From: Nocardia cyriacigeorgica NBRC 100375
GTDB taxonomy: Bacteria > Actinomycetota > Actinomycetes > Mycobacteriales > Mycobacteriaceae
Length of the DNA stretch: 64,000 bases
Direction of reading: 5' to 3'
Assembly: GCF_000308555.1 (NCBI RefSeq)
Contig: NZ_BAFY01000199.1
Span: 17,084 to 81,083, forward strand
Below are positions 36,692 through 46,152 of the stretch, piece after piece. Both the position numbers and the translations under genes were made by a program. The notes under the pieces were generated by a model. That model did no database searches, was not told the origin of the DNA, and saw only the letters and a list, made by a program, of their open reading frames with translations. The stretch's first letter is position 1. Each line of letters opens with the position of its first letter.

Positions 36692-38475
36692 GACAGTTCA
36701 ACTCCTCGATGTGTGCGCCAGAACTCGGCGAATGGGCCGTTACCGGCCAGTAGTCGCGCGGGCGCGCCGCGCTCGACGATCTCGCCGTCACGCAGCAGGA
36801 CGACGGTGTCGGCGTCGGCGATGGTCTCCATCCGGTGGGCGATGATCAGCAGGGTCCGCTGCCCGCGCAGATTGGTCAGGGTCTCGCGTACCGCGTGTTC
36901 GGTCAGCGGGTCGGCGAACGCCGTGGCCTCGTCCAACACGAGAATCGGCGTGTCCGCCAGCAGCGCACGGGCGAGCGCCAGTCGCTGCGATTCGCCGCCG
37001 GACAGTCCGGCGTCGACTCCGAGCACCGTGTCGTAACCGTGTGGCAGCTCGAGAATTCGCTGGTGAATGTTCGCGAGCCGGGCGGCCCGGACGACCTGCC
37101 CGCGGTCGGCGTGCGGCACGGCAAGCGCGATATTGTCGGCCACCGAGGCGCGCAGCAGTCGCACATCCTGGAAGACGAACGACACCGTCCGGTAGAGCGC
37201 GTGGCTGTCGATCTCTCGCAGGTCGACTCCGCCGAGGGTGATGGTGCCGTGGGTCGGATCGAAGAACCGCGGAAGCAGCTGCACCAGAGTGGATTTGCCA
37301 CTGCCGGACGGTCCGGTGAGCGCGGTGACCGTTCCCGGTTCGAGCACCAGGTCGATGCCGCGCAGCACCTCACGGCCGGCGTCGTAGGCGAATCCGACAT
37401 CGCGCAGCCGCACCCGATGGCCGCGTGGCGCGACCGGATGCGCGGGTTCCGGCAGCGGCTCGACGTCGAGCACATCGCGAATCCTGCCGACCGCACGGCC
37501 GGCTGCCTGCAAGTCGTCGAATCCGTGGCCGAGTGCGGCGACCGGTGCGGTCAGGCCGAGCCCGAGCAGCAGGAACGGCAGCAGATCCGCGGCCGTCAGG
37601 CTGCCACCGGCGATCAGAGCCGCGCCGCCGGTCAACACCACCAGCAGCACGAACGGCGGCGACAACGCCAGCTGCATCCCGGCGGCGATCGGGGAAATAC
37701 CGCGCACCCAGCGCACAAAGGTTTCGGCGAAATCGTCGACCGCCGTGCGGAACCGGCGATGCGCGCGGTCACCCCCGCCGAAGGCCTTGACCACCGCGAT
37801 GCCCTGCACGAACTCCACCGCGGTGTCGGCGATACGTCCCATCGCCGCATCGACCTCGCGCTGTTCACGTTGCCGGGCCGGGGTCATCATCAACGGAACC
37901 AGCGCCACCGCCAGCAGCACCGGGATCAGCGTGATCAGGGTGAGCCGCCAGTCGACGGTGAGTAGATACAGCAGCGACACCAGCGGCACCACGAACGCCG
38001 ACGCCAGCTCGCCGGGCGCATGGGCGATGAACGGATGCACCGCGCTCACATCCTCGCCGACCACCTTGGCCAGCTCGCCGGTGCGGCGCCGGGCGAGCAG
38101 GCCCATCGGCACGCGGCCCAGATGGGCGGCCAGCTGCCGGCGCAGCGACAGCTGCACCCGGCCGTCGAGGACGTGCCCGAGTCCGGACGAGGCGCCCGTG
38201 AACAACAGCCGGACGAACAGGCCCGCGGCCCCGAGGAGCACCGCCGTCCAGACCCGGCCGTCATCGATCGGGCCGGGAGACAGCAGAACCCGGCCCAACT
38301 CCACAACGGCCAGCAGCGGCGCCAGTCCGGCAACCGCTCCGACGACTTGCAGACCGATCACGGCGGCGAATCCCCGGGCGTGCGGGCGCAGCAACGCAGC
38401 GACCGAGGTGTGGTCGGTGCGGGTGGCGGATGGTGCGGACAGTGCGGGCGTGATGTCGGTGTCAGTCGCGGTCAT
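36688..38475 (-). CDS. ABC transporter, fused membrane and ATPase domains (IrtA-like half)
   Basis: 595-residue half-transporter forming a heterodimer with the next gene. A short polar N-terminus (MTATDTDITPALS) precedes six membrane helices (about 25-320). The ATPase has Walker A LTGPSGSGKSTL, Q-loop FVFQDVRLL, signature GLSGGESQRLALARALL, Walker B ILVLDEATAFADP and IIAHRMETI. It lacks the siderophore-interacting reductase domain of true IrtA. ATG at 38475 has a GAGGGGG ribosome site. Divergent from a TetR gene, with an array of palindromic repeats between them. Confidence 0.9.
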   Translation of the reverse strand: MTATDTDITPALSAPSATRTDHTSVAALLRPHARGFAAVIGLQVVGAVAGLAPLLAVVELGRVLLSPGPIDDGRVWTAVLLGAAGLFVRLLFTGASSGLGHVLDGRVQLSLRRQLAAHLGRVPMGLLARRRTGELAKVVGEDVSAVHPFIAHAPGELASAFVVPLVSLLYLLTVDWRLTLITLIPVLLAVALVPLMMTPARQREQREVDAAMGRIADTAVEFVQGIAVVKAFGGGDRAHRRFRTAVDDFAETFVRWVRGISPIAAGMQLALSPPFVLLVVLTGGAALIAGGSLTAADLLPFLLLGLGLTAPVAALGHGFDDLQAAGRAVGRIRDVLDVEPLPEPAHPVAPRGHRVRLRDVGFAYDAGREVLRGIDLVLEPGTVTALTGPSGSGKSTLVQLLPRFFDPTHGTITLGGVDLREIDSHALYRTVSFVFQDVRLLRASVADNIALAVPHADRGQVVRAARLANIHQRILELPHGYDTVLGVDAGLSGGESQRLALARALLADTPILVLDEATAFADPLTEHAVRETLTNLRGQRTLLIIAHRMETIADADTVVLLRDGEIVERGAPARLLAGNGPFAEFWRTHRGVELS

Positions 38476-38605
38476 GTCGGCCCCCTCGCGTAGCGGGTTC
38501 GGATAACGGCCGAAGCGGGGCGTGGTGGCCGAGTCGGTGCATGGCACGAGTCCTTCTTGGCGAGGGCGTAGCGGCGACGGCAGCGCGGGCCGCCGCGTTT
38601 CAGAG

Positions 38606-38701
38606 AGTCACTTTCTCTAGATAGTGACTGTACGATTCCGTTTACAGACAGTCAATGTCTGAAAGACAGTCCGATGCTTCAGACAGTTACTTGCTGATAC
38701 T
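38606..38701. promoter_or_regulatory. Repeat-rich operator array between TetR and ABC genes
   Basis: AGTCACT (38606-38612) and AGTGACT (38623-38629) are inverted. CAGACA (38645-38650) and TGTCTG (38656-38661) are inverted around five bases. AGACAGT occurs three times in direct order (38646, 38664, 38681), 17-18 bp apart, i.e. near two helical turns. GATACT (38696-38701) is a -10 eight bases before the TetR ATG, suggesting a leaderless mRNA. Several TetR dimers could bind here. Confidence 0.6.
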
Positions 38702-38709
38702 GTGACCGC

Positions 38710-39324
38710 ATGAGCGGACTTCGCGAACGCTGGCGCGTCAAGGCGATGCACACCATCCAGGAACGAGCCCTCGACCTGTTCGACGAGAAGGGCTTCGGCG
38801 CCGTCACCATCGACGAAATCGCGGCGGCCGCCGAAGTGTCGGCCTCGACGGTCTATCGCCTCTTCGGCACGAAAGAAGGGATCATCGTCGCCGACGAATT
38901 CGACACGCTCAGCGCGGAGGAGATCGAGAAAATGGTGGATCCGCGCGATCCCATCGGCAGCCTGCTGCGCTCGGTGCGCACCGACGAAAGTGTCGCCGGG
39001 CACCGTTCGGGCCCGCAAGACCGCGCGACCGACACGGGACCGTGGCGCAGAATTCGCTACCACTTCTCCGAGCCGTCGGTGCGCATGGCCGCCTGCGCCT
39101 CGGCCGACCGCACCGCGCAGCGACTCACCCCGTTGATCGCGTCGACCGGACGACTGACCGACACTCAGGCCAGGGTGGCCGCCAACGCCTTGGCCTTCGG
39201 CTATTTCGCCGCGCTCGAGCAGTGGTACCTCGACGGCGGCACCCGCCCCGTGGCCGACTACGTCGAGGACGGACTGCGCCCGCTGCGCAGCATCTGGCCG
39301 GCCGACGACCAGGCTTCGGCCTGA
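38710..39324 (+). CDS. TetR-family repressor of the ABC transporter pair
   Basis: 204-residue TetR protein. HTH at about 14-58: IQERALDLFDEKGFGAVTIDEIAAAAEVSASTVYRLFGTKEGII. The C-terminal domain is of the MftR/AcrR-like type (MAACASADRTAQRLTPLIA, ALEQWYLDGG). ATG at 38710 without a Shine-Dalgarno but with a well-placed -10, so probably leaderless. Divergent from the transporters; likely senses their substrate. Confidence 0.9.
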   Translation: MSGLRERWRVKAMHTIQERALDLFDEKGFGAVTIDEIAAAAEVSASTVYRLFGTKEGIIVADEFDTLSAEEIEKMVDPRDPIGSLLRSVRTDESVAGHRSGPQDRATDTGPWRRIRYHFSEPSVRMAACASADRTAQRLTPLIASTGRLTDTQARVAANALAFGYFAALEQWYLDGGTRPVADYVEDGLRPLRSIWPADDQASA

Positions 39325-39328
39325 CGAT

Positions 39329-39350
39329 CGCCGAGCGCCCGGACTCGGCG
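39329..39350. terminator. Weak bidirectional hairpin
   Basis: CGCCGAG (39329-39335) and CTCGGCG (39344-39350), 7-bp stem, 8-nt loop, between convergent TetR and GNAT genes. Confidence 0.5.
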
Positions 39351-39373
39351 TCACGGGGTCACCTACGCGTCGG

Positions 39374-40237
39374 TCACCGAGCCCCAGCCCGATCGAGCGC
39401 CTCGGTGCCATCGAACCGGAACGCGGTGTAGCCGTCGACCGCCCGGAAACCGATTCTGCGGTAGAGCCGATTGGTGAGCTCGTTGTCGGTGTCGGCGAAC
39501 AAGCACACATCGACCGACTCGGCCCGCAGCACCCGCGAGACATGAGCGGTGAGCGCGCTCGCATATCCCCTGCCGCGGGCGATCGGCGGGGTGAACACGG
39601 GTCCGATGCGGGACCAGCCGAAGGACGGGAGCTGGCGGGCGACCAGGCTCACGGGTCCGCCGCCGTCTTCCCACAACCACCACGATCCCGCGCGAATCCG
39701 TTTGCGCAGCGCCTCCTCCGATGGCGCGCCCGCCGGGATGCCGGTCTCGACGCGCATGGCCGTCATCCACGACAGGCACAGGTCCAGGTCCGCTTCGGTG
39801 GCCTGCCGGGCGGTACCGGGCACCGTGGGTGCGACGAGATCACCCAGCCGGTACAGCGTGGTGGCGAAGGCGGGAACGGGATCGCCGCCCAGCGCCGTGC
39901 ACCAGCGCCCGGCGAAAGCCTCGGCGACGGCGGTGGGGCCTTCCACTCCACCGGCTTCCGGCGAGGTGGTGGCGAAGGTGTCCGCGACGGCGGCGATGAC
40001 GTCCGGCGAGAGCGCGCCGAGGTAGATATCGCGTCGGCCGGCCCGCATGGCGATGCCGGCAGCGCCTGCGCCGGTGCGCGCGGTGACGAAGACCGGCGGC
40101 TCCGGCGGGCTGTCCAGCCCGGAGGCGATGTTGTTGACGGTCGTGGCGATCACCGTATGCCGCAAGGGGTCCTGCCGCAGCACCGCGTCGGCCGCCGCAC
40201 GGAACCGGACGGCGTCGCCGGTGGTCTCGATGTCCAT
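39374..40237 (-). CDS. GNAT-family N-acetyltransferase
   Basis: 287-residue protein with a C-terminal GNAT domain: FTPPIARGRGYASALTAHVSRVL is the acetyl-CoA loop (R/QxxGxG/A variant) and FADTDNELTNRLYRRIGFRAVDGYTAFRF the closing strand/helix. The N-terminal about 120 residues are a less conserved, FR47-like domain. ATG at 40237 is chosen; a TTG 18 bp earlier is possible. No operon partner and substrate unknown. Confidence 0.85.
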   Translation of the reverse strand: MDIETTGDAVRFRAAADAVLRQDPLRHTVIATTVNNIASGLDSPPEPPVFVTARTGAGAAGIAMRAGRRDIYLGALSPDVIAAVADTFATTSPEAGGVEGPTAVAEAFAGRWCTALGGDPVPAFATTLYRLGDLVAPTVPGTARQATEADLDLCLSWMTAMRVETGIPAGAPSEEALRKRIRAGSWWLWEDGGGPVSLVARQLPSFGWSRIGPVFTPPIARGRGYASALTAHVSRVLRAESVDVCLFADTDNELTNRLYRRIGFRAVDGYTAFRFDGTEALDRAGAR

Positions 40238-40297
40238 GGAATCCAGGCTAGGCAACGAAGCCTGGTGCGTGCCCGCGTTTTTCGACGAGCTCGCCGG

Positions 40298-40576
40298 TCA
40301 GCTCGCGGCCGCGGTGCCGGCCGCGTCGGCCCGCAGTTTGAGCAGGATCAGCCCGGTCGTGCAGGCCAGAATGAGTCCGGCGACGGTGATTTCGACGTGC
40401 AGACCCGCGATGCCGAGAATCGCACCGACGAGCCCGCCGATGAAGAACACCCACGCCAGCACCCGCGACAGCACGGCGGGTACGGCACGAGTGGGTGCGT
40501 CGCCGAGATCCGGCGACGACGCCGTGGCCGGTGTGGCCGCGGCGGGCAGGGGGGTGGTCGAAGAAGCTCCCATCAT
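40298..40576 (-). CDS. Small membrane protein with two TM helices
   Basis: 92 residues. A polar Ala/Pro/Ser/Thr-rich N-terminus (about 1-35) is followed by a hydrophobic hairpin: VLAWVFFIGGLVGAILGIAG then ITVAGLILACTTGLILL. The tail is short and basic. ATG at 40576 (or the adjacent 40573) has GGAG upstream. Conserved-looking but not a family I can name. It precedes the GNAT gene by 60 bp on the same strand. Confidence 0.7.
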   Translation of the reverse strand: MMGASSTTPLPAAATPATASSPDLGDAPTRAVPAVLSRVLAWVFFIGGLVGAILGIAGLHVEITVAGLILACTTGLILLKLRADAAGTAAAS

Positions 40577-40889
40577 CTACTCCTCGATGACGCCGTTCTG
40601 AGTAATTCCGTGCGCGCCAACCGCTCGATGCGCTCTCATCCAGGTTTCAGGCGTCTCACGCGTAACTTGCATCACATACGCTACGACCACAACCAGTGGA
40701 TTCTGCCGCACCCGGCTGCGCGACACGCCGAGGTGACCACTTCGTTATCTGACCTAACTACGTTTCAGAGCTGGTCCGTGGTAGCCGATCGGCCTCCGGC
40801 ACACAGGGATCAGGCGCACCACCATCTGGCCGGGACAGCTTGGCTCGTCTAGGGTGAGCGCGACTCGTACTTACCCAGGAGCGTCACCG
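40577..40889. other. 313-bp divergent intergenic region
   Basis: Lies between the small membrane protein (minus) and the lipoprotein (plus), and should hold both promoters. It is less GC-rich near 40660-40780 (CGTAACTTGCATCACATACG and TTATCTGACCTAACTACG). No convincing ORF or strong palindrome was seen. Confidence 0.5.
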
Positions 40890-41498
40890 ATGGAGAGCAA
40901 CAGGGCGAAAATCGTCGGTCCGGTAGCGGCCGCCGGTGCCGTGTCCCTCGGTCTGGTCCTCATCGGCGCCTGCGGCGTCGGGCATGACGACACCTACGTG
41001 GCACCGCCGCCGATCCGGTCCGGGCCGAACGCCCCGGCGCCGGTCGTCGAGGGCACCACCATCACCGCGTCGAAAGTGGTCATCCCGCCCTCGCCGACCT
41101 GGCGGATCGCCCCCGATCCCGGCCCCCGGCGCACCCTGCCCGCGCACTGGACCACCGAGCTGCCCGACGAGGATTCGACCGACAGCGCCGAGCAGGACTC
41201 CGAATCCACCACCCGCCGCCCGCGCCCGCAGCGCACCACGACGACGGAGCCGCCGGCCACCACCGAGGACTGGGAGCCGACCGGCACCCCCACCACTCGC
41301 CCGGCCCGCACCACTCGTCCGCTGCCGACCTACGAACCCGACAGCGCCGACCCGGAAACAGTCGACCCGGAGACGACCACCTACACCCGGCCGACCACCC
41401 GGCCCGCGTCCACCGAACTACCGGAGCCGCAAGTCCCGCAGCCGACTCCGCGCGCACCGCATCGGGTCCCGACGCCGACGATCGACGGCGAGTACTGA
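40890..41498 (+). CDS. Pro/Thr-rich lipoprotein
   Basis: 202 residues. The signal peptide is MESNRAKIVGPVAAAGAVSL followed by GLVLIGAC; the lipobox IGAC places the lipidated Cys near residue 28. The mature part is almost entirely low complexity: Pro, Thr, Arg, Glu and Asp with many TTRP and TTEP units, ending PTPTIDGEY, so it is probably extended and perhaps glycosylated. ATG at 40890 with CAGGAG eight bases upstream. Function unknown. Confidence 0.75.
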   Translation: MESNRAKIVGPVAAAGAVSLGLVLIGACGVGHDDTYVAPPPIRSGPNAPAPVVEGTTITASKVVIPPSPTWRIAPDPGPRRTLPAHWTTELPDEDSTDSAEQDSESTTRRPRPQRTTTTEPPATTEDWEPTGTPTTRPARTTRPLPTYEPDSADPETVDPETTTYTRPTTRPASTELPEPQVPQPTPRAPHRVPTPTIDGEY

Positions 41499-41525
41499 CG
41501 GCGCGAACGCCTTCCGAACAGCGAA

Positions 41526-41554
41526 CGGCCCCGGCGGAACACCCGCCGGGGCCG
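41526..41554. terminator. Bidirectional terminator
   Basis: CGGCCCCGGCGG (41526-41537) and CCGCCGGGGCCG (41543-41554), a perfect 12-bp stem with a 5-nt loop, between convergent lipoprotein and acyl-CoA dehydrogenase genes. Confidence 0.88.
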
Positions 41555-41569
41555 CACCGCACATGCTGC

Positions 41570-42697
41570 CTACAGTTCCGGCAACTCGTAGTTACCCACC
41601 TGCGACGCGAGCACGTTGAGATGCTCGAGCCCGCCGCCGAGTGTGCGCTCGATGGCGGTCAGCCGGGCCACATAGTGACCCACCGGGTACTCGGCCGTGA
41701 CGCCGATGCCGCCGTGCATCTGGATGGCCTCCTGACCGACGTGCCGCGCGGACCGGCCCACCTGCAACCGGGCCCGCGAGACCGTGACCGCGTCGTCCTT
41801 GCCGTCGGCCAGCGACGCGGTGAGGTAGAGGCTCATGCTGCGCGCCAATTCCAGTGACACGTACATATTCGCGGCGCGCTGGGTCAGCGTCTGGAACTTC
41901 GACAGGGTGACCCCGAACTGCTTGCGCGTCTTCAGGTACTCGGTCGTCAGCCGCAGAGCCTCCTCCATGGCGCCGATGGATTCGGCGCACAGGCCGGCCT
42001 GGGCCTGCGCGAGCACCGACCGCACCGCGGCGGAGGAGTCGGCATTGTCACCGAGCAGTTCCGCCGGGCTGGAGTCGAATTCGAGCTGCGCGCCGCGCTG
42101 ACCGTCGACCGTGGCGTAGGCGGTGCGATTGACGCCCTTGGCGTCGGCGGCGACCAGGAACAGCCCGACACCACCGTCCGGCAGAGTCGCACTGACCACG
42201 AACTCGTCCGCGCAATCACCGTGCGCGACCGGATTCTTCACACCCGCGAGCACATACTCCGCACCCTGCGGCACCGCGCGCGTGGTGATCTCCGCCGAGG
42301 GCCAGCGGATACCGGGCTCGGCGTGCGCGAAGGCGAGCAGCCTGTTGCCTGCCGCCAGCTCCGGCAGGATTCGCTGCCGCTGATCGGCCGTTCCCGCCGC
42401 CGCCACCAAACCACCGGGCACGAGCACCGCGTCCAGGATCGGTTCGGGTGCGAGCCTGCGCCCGACTTCTTCCAGGACCAGCATGGTCTCCACCGGACCG
42501 GCGCCCATGCCGCCGTCCTCCTCGGTGAAGCTCAACCCGAGCACCCCGAGTTCGGCCAGCTGACGCCACACATCGCGGCTCCAGCCGAGCTCGGTCTCGG
42601 TGACCTTCAGCCGGGTTTCGGAATCGTAGGTGCGGGCCAGCAGTTCGCGGACGGTGTCGCGAAGCATGACCTGTTCATCGGTGAGATCGAAATCCAT
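41570..42697 (-). CDS. Acyl-CoA dehydrogenase, second subunit of a FadE pair
   Basis: 375-residue acyl-CoA dehydrogenase. N-terminal DFDLTDEQVMLRDTVRELLA, middle beta domain, and C-terminal helices with TRKQFGVTLSKFQTLTQRAANMYVSLELARSMSLYL and QEAIQMHGGIGVTAEYPVGHYVARLTAIERTLGG. Adjacent fadE pairs in mycolata form alpha2beta2 enzymes in which one subunit supplies the base and both bind FAD; many act on steroid-CoA side chains. It starts nine bp after its partner. Pair specificity (for example FadE17-FadE18 or FadE28-FadE29 type) cannot be decided here. Confidence 0.9.
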   Translation of the reverse strand: MDFDLTDEQVMLRDTVRELLARTYDSETRLKVTETELGWSRDVWRQLAELGVLGLSFTEEDGGMGAGPVETMLVLEEVGRRLAPEPILDAVLVPGGLVAAAGTADQRQRILPELAAGNRLLAFAHAEPGIRWPSAEITTRAVPQGAEYVLAGVKNPVAHGDCADEFVVSATLPDGGVGLFLVAADAKGVNRTAYATVDGQRGAQLEFDSSPAELLGDNADSSAAVRSVLAQAQAGLCAESIGAMEEALRLTTEYLKTRKQFGVTLSKFQTLTQRAANMYVSLELARSMSLYLTASLADGKDDAVTVSRARLQVGRSARHVGQEAIQMHGGIGVTAEYPVGHYVARLTAIERTLGGGLEHLNVLASQVGNYELPEL

Positions 42698-42706
42698 GGT
42701 GTCGCC

Positions 42707-43879
42707 TCACAATCCGAGGATCGTGGAGGCGATGATGGTGCGCTGCACCTCGCTCGAACCTCCATAGATGGTTGTCTTGCGATAGTTCAGGTAGCCGGGT
42801 CCGCTGCGCTGCGCCCAGCCCGGCGAGGCGATATCGTCCGCGCCGACCGGAAGCGCGTCCGGGCCCGCGATGTCGAGCAGCAGTTCGGTGGCCGCCTGCT
42901 GCAATTCCGAACCACGCAGCTTCAACACCGACGACGCCGGATTCGGCTTACCGTCCGAAGAGTTCGAGACCACCCGCAGCTGGGTGAGCTCCAGCGCCAG
43001 CAGTTCGTTCTCCAGTTCGGCCACCCGCGCGGCGAACAACGGATCATCGAGCAGGGTGCCCGAACCCGACCGGGTGGCGGCGGCGTATTCCTTGGCCACA
43101 CCGATCTTGACCTTGGTCCGTCCGACGCCGGTGATGCCGGTGCGCTCGTTGCCGAGCAGGAACTTCGCGTAGGTCCAGCCCATGTTCTCCTCGCCGACCA
43201 GCTGATCGGCGGGCACCCGGACGTTTTCGAAGAAGACCTCGTTCACCTCGTAGCCGCCGTCGATCAGCTTGATCGGGCGGATGGTGACGCCGGGCGATTT
43301 CACATCGAAGAGCAGGAACGAGATACCGGCCTGCTTCTTCGGCGCGTTCGGGTCGGTGCGGACCAGGCAGAAGATCCAGTCGGCGTACTGGGCCAGCGTG
43401 GTCCAGATCTTCTGGCCGTTGACGATGTAGGAGTCGCCGTCGCGCACGGCGGTGGTGCGCAGTGAGGCCAGGTCCGAACCGGCGTCGGGTTCGGAGAAGC
43501 CTTGGCACCACCAGATGTCGAGCGCGGCGGTCGGCGGCAGGAAGCGCTGCTTGAGCTCTTCGGAGCCGAAGTGGGCGATCACCGGACCCACCATCTGGGC
43601 GTTGAATGTCAGCGGCTCCGGCACGCAGGCCAGCTGCATCTCGTCCTGCCAGATGTGGCGCTGCATCGGCGTCCAGTCCTTGCCGCCCCAGGCCACCGGC
43701 CAGTTGGGGACGGCGAGGCCGTTGTCGTTGAGGATCTTGTGCGCGGTGACGATGTCCTCGCGGGACAGCTCGTGGCCGTATTTGACCCGGTCACGGATGT
43801 CGGCGGGGATCTCGTTGCGATAGAACGTGCGCAGCTCGTCGCGGAAGGCGACGTCGTCGGGGGAAAGGGCTAGTTTCAT
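42707..43879 (-). CDS. Acyl-CoA dehydrogenase, first subunit of a FadE pair
   Basis: 390-residue acyl-CoA dehydrogenase. NGLAVPNWPVAWGGKDWTPMQRHIW, WWCQGFSEPDAGSDLASLRTTA (FAD-binding), GQKIWTTLAQYADWIFCLVRT and KTTIYGGSSEVQRTIIASTILGL are visible. In classical enzymes the last motif is YEGTSEIQR with the catalytic Glu before Gly; here that position is Gly, as in many FadE heteromers, so the base lies elsewhere or in the partner. ATG at 43879 is preferred over one six bases upstream because GGGAG is then correctly spaced. Operon of two. Confidence 0.9.
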   Translation of the reverse strand: MKLALSPDDVAFRDELRTFYRNEIPADIRDRVKYGHELSREDIVTAHKILNDNGLAVPNWPVAWGGKDWTPMQRHIWQDEMQLACVPEPLTFNAQMVGPVIAHFGSEELKQRFLPPTAALDIWWCQGFSEPDAGSDLASLRTTAVRDGDSYIVNGQKIWTTLAQYADWIFCLVRTDPNAPKKQAGISFLLFDVKSPGVTIRPIKLIDGGYEVNEVFFENVRVPADQLVGEENMGWTYAKFLLGNERTGITGVGRTKVKIGVAKEYAAATRSGSGTLLDDPLFAARVAELENELLALELTQLRVVSNSSDGKPNPASSVLKLRGSELQQAATELLLDIAGPDALPVGADDIASPGWAQRSGPGYLNYRKTTIYGGSSEVQRTIIASTILGL

Positions 43880-44097
43880 ACGCATCTCCCTGCGTGTCTC
43901 GTATCTCCCGGACCAAACTACCCCCTGGAGATCGTGCATTGTCGAGTGGATCACAACCGGGCGACACGCGTGCCCGTGCTCATACGGCCTGATCTGCGCC
44001 ATCGCCGCGAGCAACCCCGGCGGGCAACCGCCACCCCTGGTACGTTGCTGCACGGGACGCGGGCCGTCCCATGGTTCGGATCGAGGGAGTTGAGTCA

Positions 44098-44934
44098 GTG
44101 AACGGCAGAACCATCGCACGTGTGACCGCGGCCACGGCCTGCCTCGGGGTAGGCGCCGCCCTGACGTTCACCGCGACGACGGCCACCGCCGATCCGGCGC
44201 CGACTCCGGTCGACAAGGGCCTGACCGCGCTCGCCGACCGCGCCGAGGGCGACAAGGCCGCCACCGCGGGCGTCGGCGCCCTGCGCGAGTACACGGATCT
44301 GGTCGACGTGGCGAAGCTGCGCGAGATCAACGGCGCCTTCGCCCCCTTCGCCTACCCGGCGCCCACTTTCGGCTGTGGTGTGAACGGCCTGGTCACCACC
44401 ATCATCGGCGCGGGCACAGCTAATGGTCCCGCGGCCAATGTCGGCGTCAACAGCGCCCCCGGCACGCTCACCTTCCACGCCACCCCCGCGCATTCCGGTG
44501 TCCCGCTGTCCTCGGGCCTCGTGGTGGCCTGGGTGAACATCAACAACGGGGCCAGCGGCCTCGACATGCTCGACGAGCGCACCGATCTCGGCACCCCGGC
44601 GCTGGCCAAGACCGTGAACAGCGGACCGGGCACGGTGCTGGCCTCGATGTGGGGCACCATCGACTACCCCGGCGCGCGCTGCGTGATGATGCCGACCGTC
44701 GGCACCTTCTCGGTGGCCGAGCAGCCGGTGCAGTTGCCGCCGCCGCCCGCCGAGAGCCCTGCTCCGGCACCTGCTCCCGCTCCCGCCGAGTCCGGCAATG
44801 CCGGTTCCGGGCAGGCGGCAGTCGCGCCACCCGCCCCCGAGGCCGCTCCCGCTCCGGCACCCGCACCTGCGGCACCGACCGCTCCCGCGAAGCCGTCGGT
44901 GCCGGCGGGTACTCAAGTGCAGGGCGGTCACTGA
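44098..44934 (+). CDS. Secreted protein with Ala/Pro-rich tail
   Basis: 278 residues from the GTG at 44098 (GGGAG eight bases upstream). Sec signal VNGRTIARVTAATACLGVG followed by a hydrophobic stretch, cleaved after ATADPA or near it. The mature domain (about 60-205) has two cysteines, in FGCGVNGLVTTIIGAGTANG and YPGARCVMMPTVGTFSV, probably a disulfide, and a beta-rich NVGVNSAPGTLTFHATPAHSG pattern. From about 210 the tail is APAPAPAPAES-type low complexity likely to span the cell wall. It looks like a Nocardia/Rhodococcus-specific family; function unknown. Confidence 0.8.
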   Translation: MNGRTIARVTAATACLGVGAALTFTATTATADPAPTPVDKGLTALADRAEGDKAATAGVGALREYTDLVDVAKLREINGAFAPFAYPAPTFGCGVNGLVTTIIGAGTANGPAANVGVNSAPGTLTFHATPAHSGVPLSSGLVVAWVNINNGASGLDMLDERTDLGTPALAKTVNSGPGTVLASMWGTIDYPGARCVMMPTVGTFSVAEQPVQLPPPPAESPAPAPAPAPAESGNAGSGQAAVAPPAPEAAPAPAPAPAAPTAPAKPSVPAGTQVQGGH

Positions 44935-44956
44935 CCGCCCCCCTCACCGAGTCCGT

Positions 44957-46099
44957 TCACGGGCGAACGGCGACCTTGCCGAAGAACGCGCGGATGTCGG
45001 CGACGTGCTCCGCGGGTACCTCCATCGCCGCGAAGTGATTGCCCGAATTCCCCTCCGGCCAGTGCACGATGTCGTTGTCCTGCTCGGCCAGCCGCCGCAT
45101 CAGTGCCGAACCACCGCCGTAGGTCCCCGTCGGCACCAGCCGCTGCCCCTTCGGCCAGACGAAGCCGTTCTCGCCGAGGCCGTCGTACATCGGCCACGAC
45201 GAGGTTCCCGCGGTGTCGGTGAACCAGTACAGCGCGATATTGGTGAGCAGGTGATCGCGTTCGATCGTGTACTGCGGCAACGGCGAGAACTCGTGGAACT
45301 TGTGCACCATCCAGGCCAGCAGGCCGACCGGCGAATCGGTCCAGGCGTGGGCGAAGGTCTGCGGGGCCGCGCGCAGTAGCGCGTGGTGGTCGACACCGGT
45401 CATCCACTGCTGCATCAGATCCCATTCGGCGCGTTCGTCGTCGGTCATGGTGGGGACATCCGCGGCGGTGGGCATGCCGATACCGCCGTCGAGGTGCACG
45501 CCGATCACGCGGTCGGGCGCGGCGATCGCCATCTCCGGTGCGATGTAGGCGCCGAGGTCACCGCCCTGCACGCCGTAGCGCCGGTAGCCGAGCCGTTCCA
45601 TCAGCGTCACCCACATCGCGGCCACCCGCGCGGTGCTCATCCCGGTCTCGTTGGGCGGTGCCGAGAAGGCGAAGCCCGGCACCGAGGGGACCACCACGTG
45701 GAAGGCCTGGGCGTCGTCGAGACCGTGGGCTCCTGGCTCGGCGAGCAGGCCGATGGTTTTGCTGAACTCGACGAACGAATTCGGCCAGCCGTGAGTGAGT
45801 AGCAGCGGGACGGCGTCCGGGTCGGTCGAGCGCACATGCACGAAATGCACATCCAAGCCGTCGATTTCGGTGATGAACTGCGGGAACTCGTTCAACGCCG
45901 CTTCCTGGGCGCGCCAATCGAATTCCGTGCGCCAGTAGTCGGCCAGCTCCTTCAGATGGTCCAGCGGGACGCCGCGCTCCCAGTCCTCGCCCCCGGGCAA
46001 CTGGTGGGCGCTCCAGCGAGTACGGGCCAGCCGCTCGTGCAGGTCGTCGAGGGCGGCCTGCGGGATGTCGATCCGAAAGGGGCGAATGGGGGCGGTCAT
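44957..46099 (-). CDS. Epoxide hydrolase (EHN/microsomal-type alpha/beta hydrolase)
   Basis: 380 residues. The N-terminal EHN domain is [23 protein letters not shown] and [32 protein letters not shown]. The alpha/beta core has oxyanion motif [11 protein letters not shown] and nucleophile Asp181 in GGDLGAYIA. The His is near the end in [11 protein letters not shown]. This is the juvenile-hormone/EPHX1-type layout. It opens epoxides to diols, so it may detoxify alkene epoxides. ATG at 46099. Divergent from a WYL regulator with a 19-bp palindrome between, which suggests inducible control. Confidence 0.9.
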   Translation of the reverse strand: MTAPIRPFRIDIPQAALDDLHERLARTRWSAHQLPGGEDWERGVPLDHLKELADYWRTEFDWRAQEAALNEFPQFITEIDGLDVHFVHVRSTDPDAVPLLLTHGWPNSFVEFSKTIGLLAEPGAHGLDDAQAFHVVVPSVPGFAFSAPPNETGMSTARVAAMWVTLMERLGYRRYGVQGGDLGAYIAPEMAIAAPDRVIGVHLDGGIGMPTAADVPTMTDDERAEWDLMQQWMTGVDHHALLRAAPQTFAHAWTDSPVGLLAWMVHKFHEFSPLPQYTIERDHLLTNIALYWFTDTAGTSSWPMYDGLGENGFVWPKGQRLVPTGTYGGGSALMRRLAEQDNDIVHWPEGNSGNHFAAMEVPAEHVADIRAFFGKVAVRP

Positions 46100-46152
46100 C
46101 GGGTTTCTCCTGTGGGCTCGGGGTCGATCCGCGAACTACGCTAGGGCCCATA

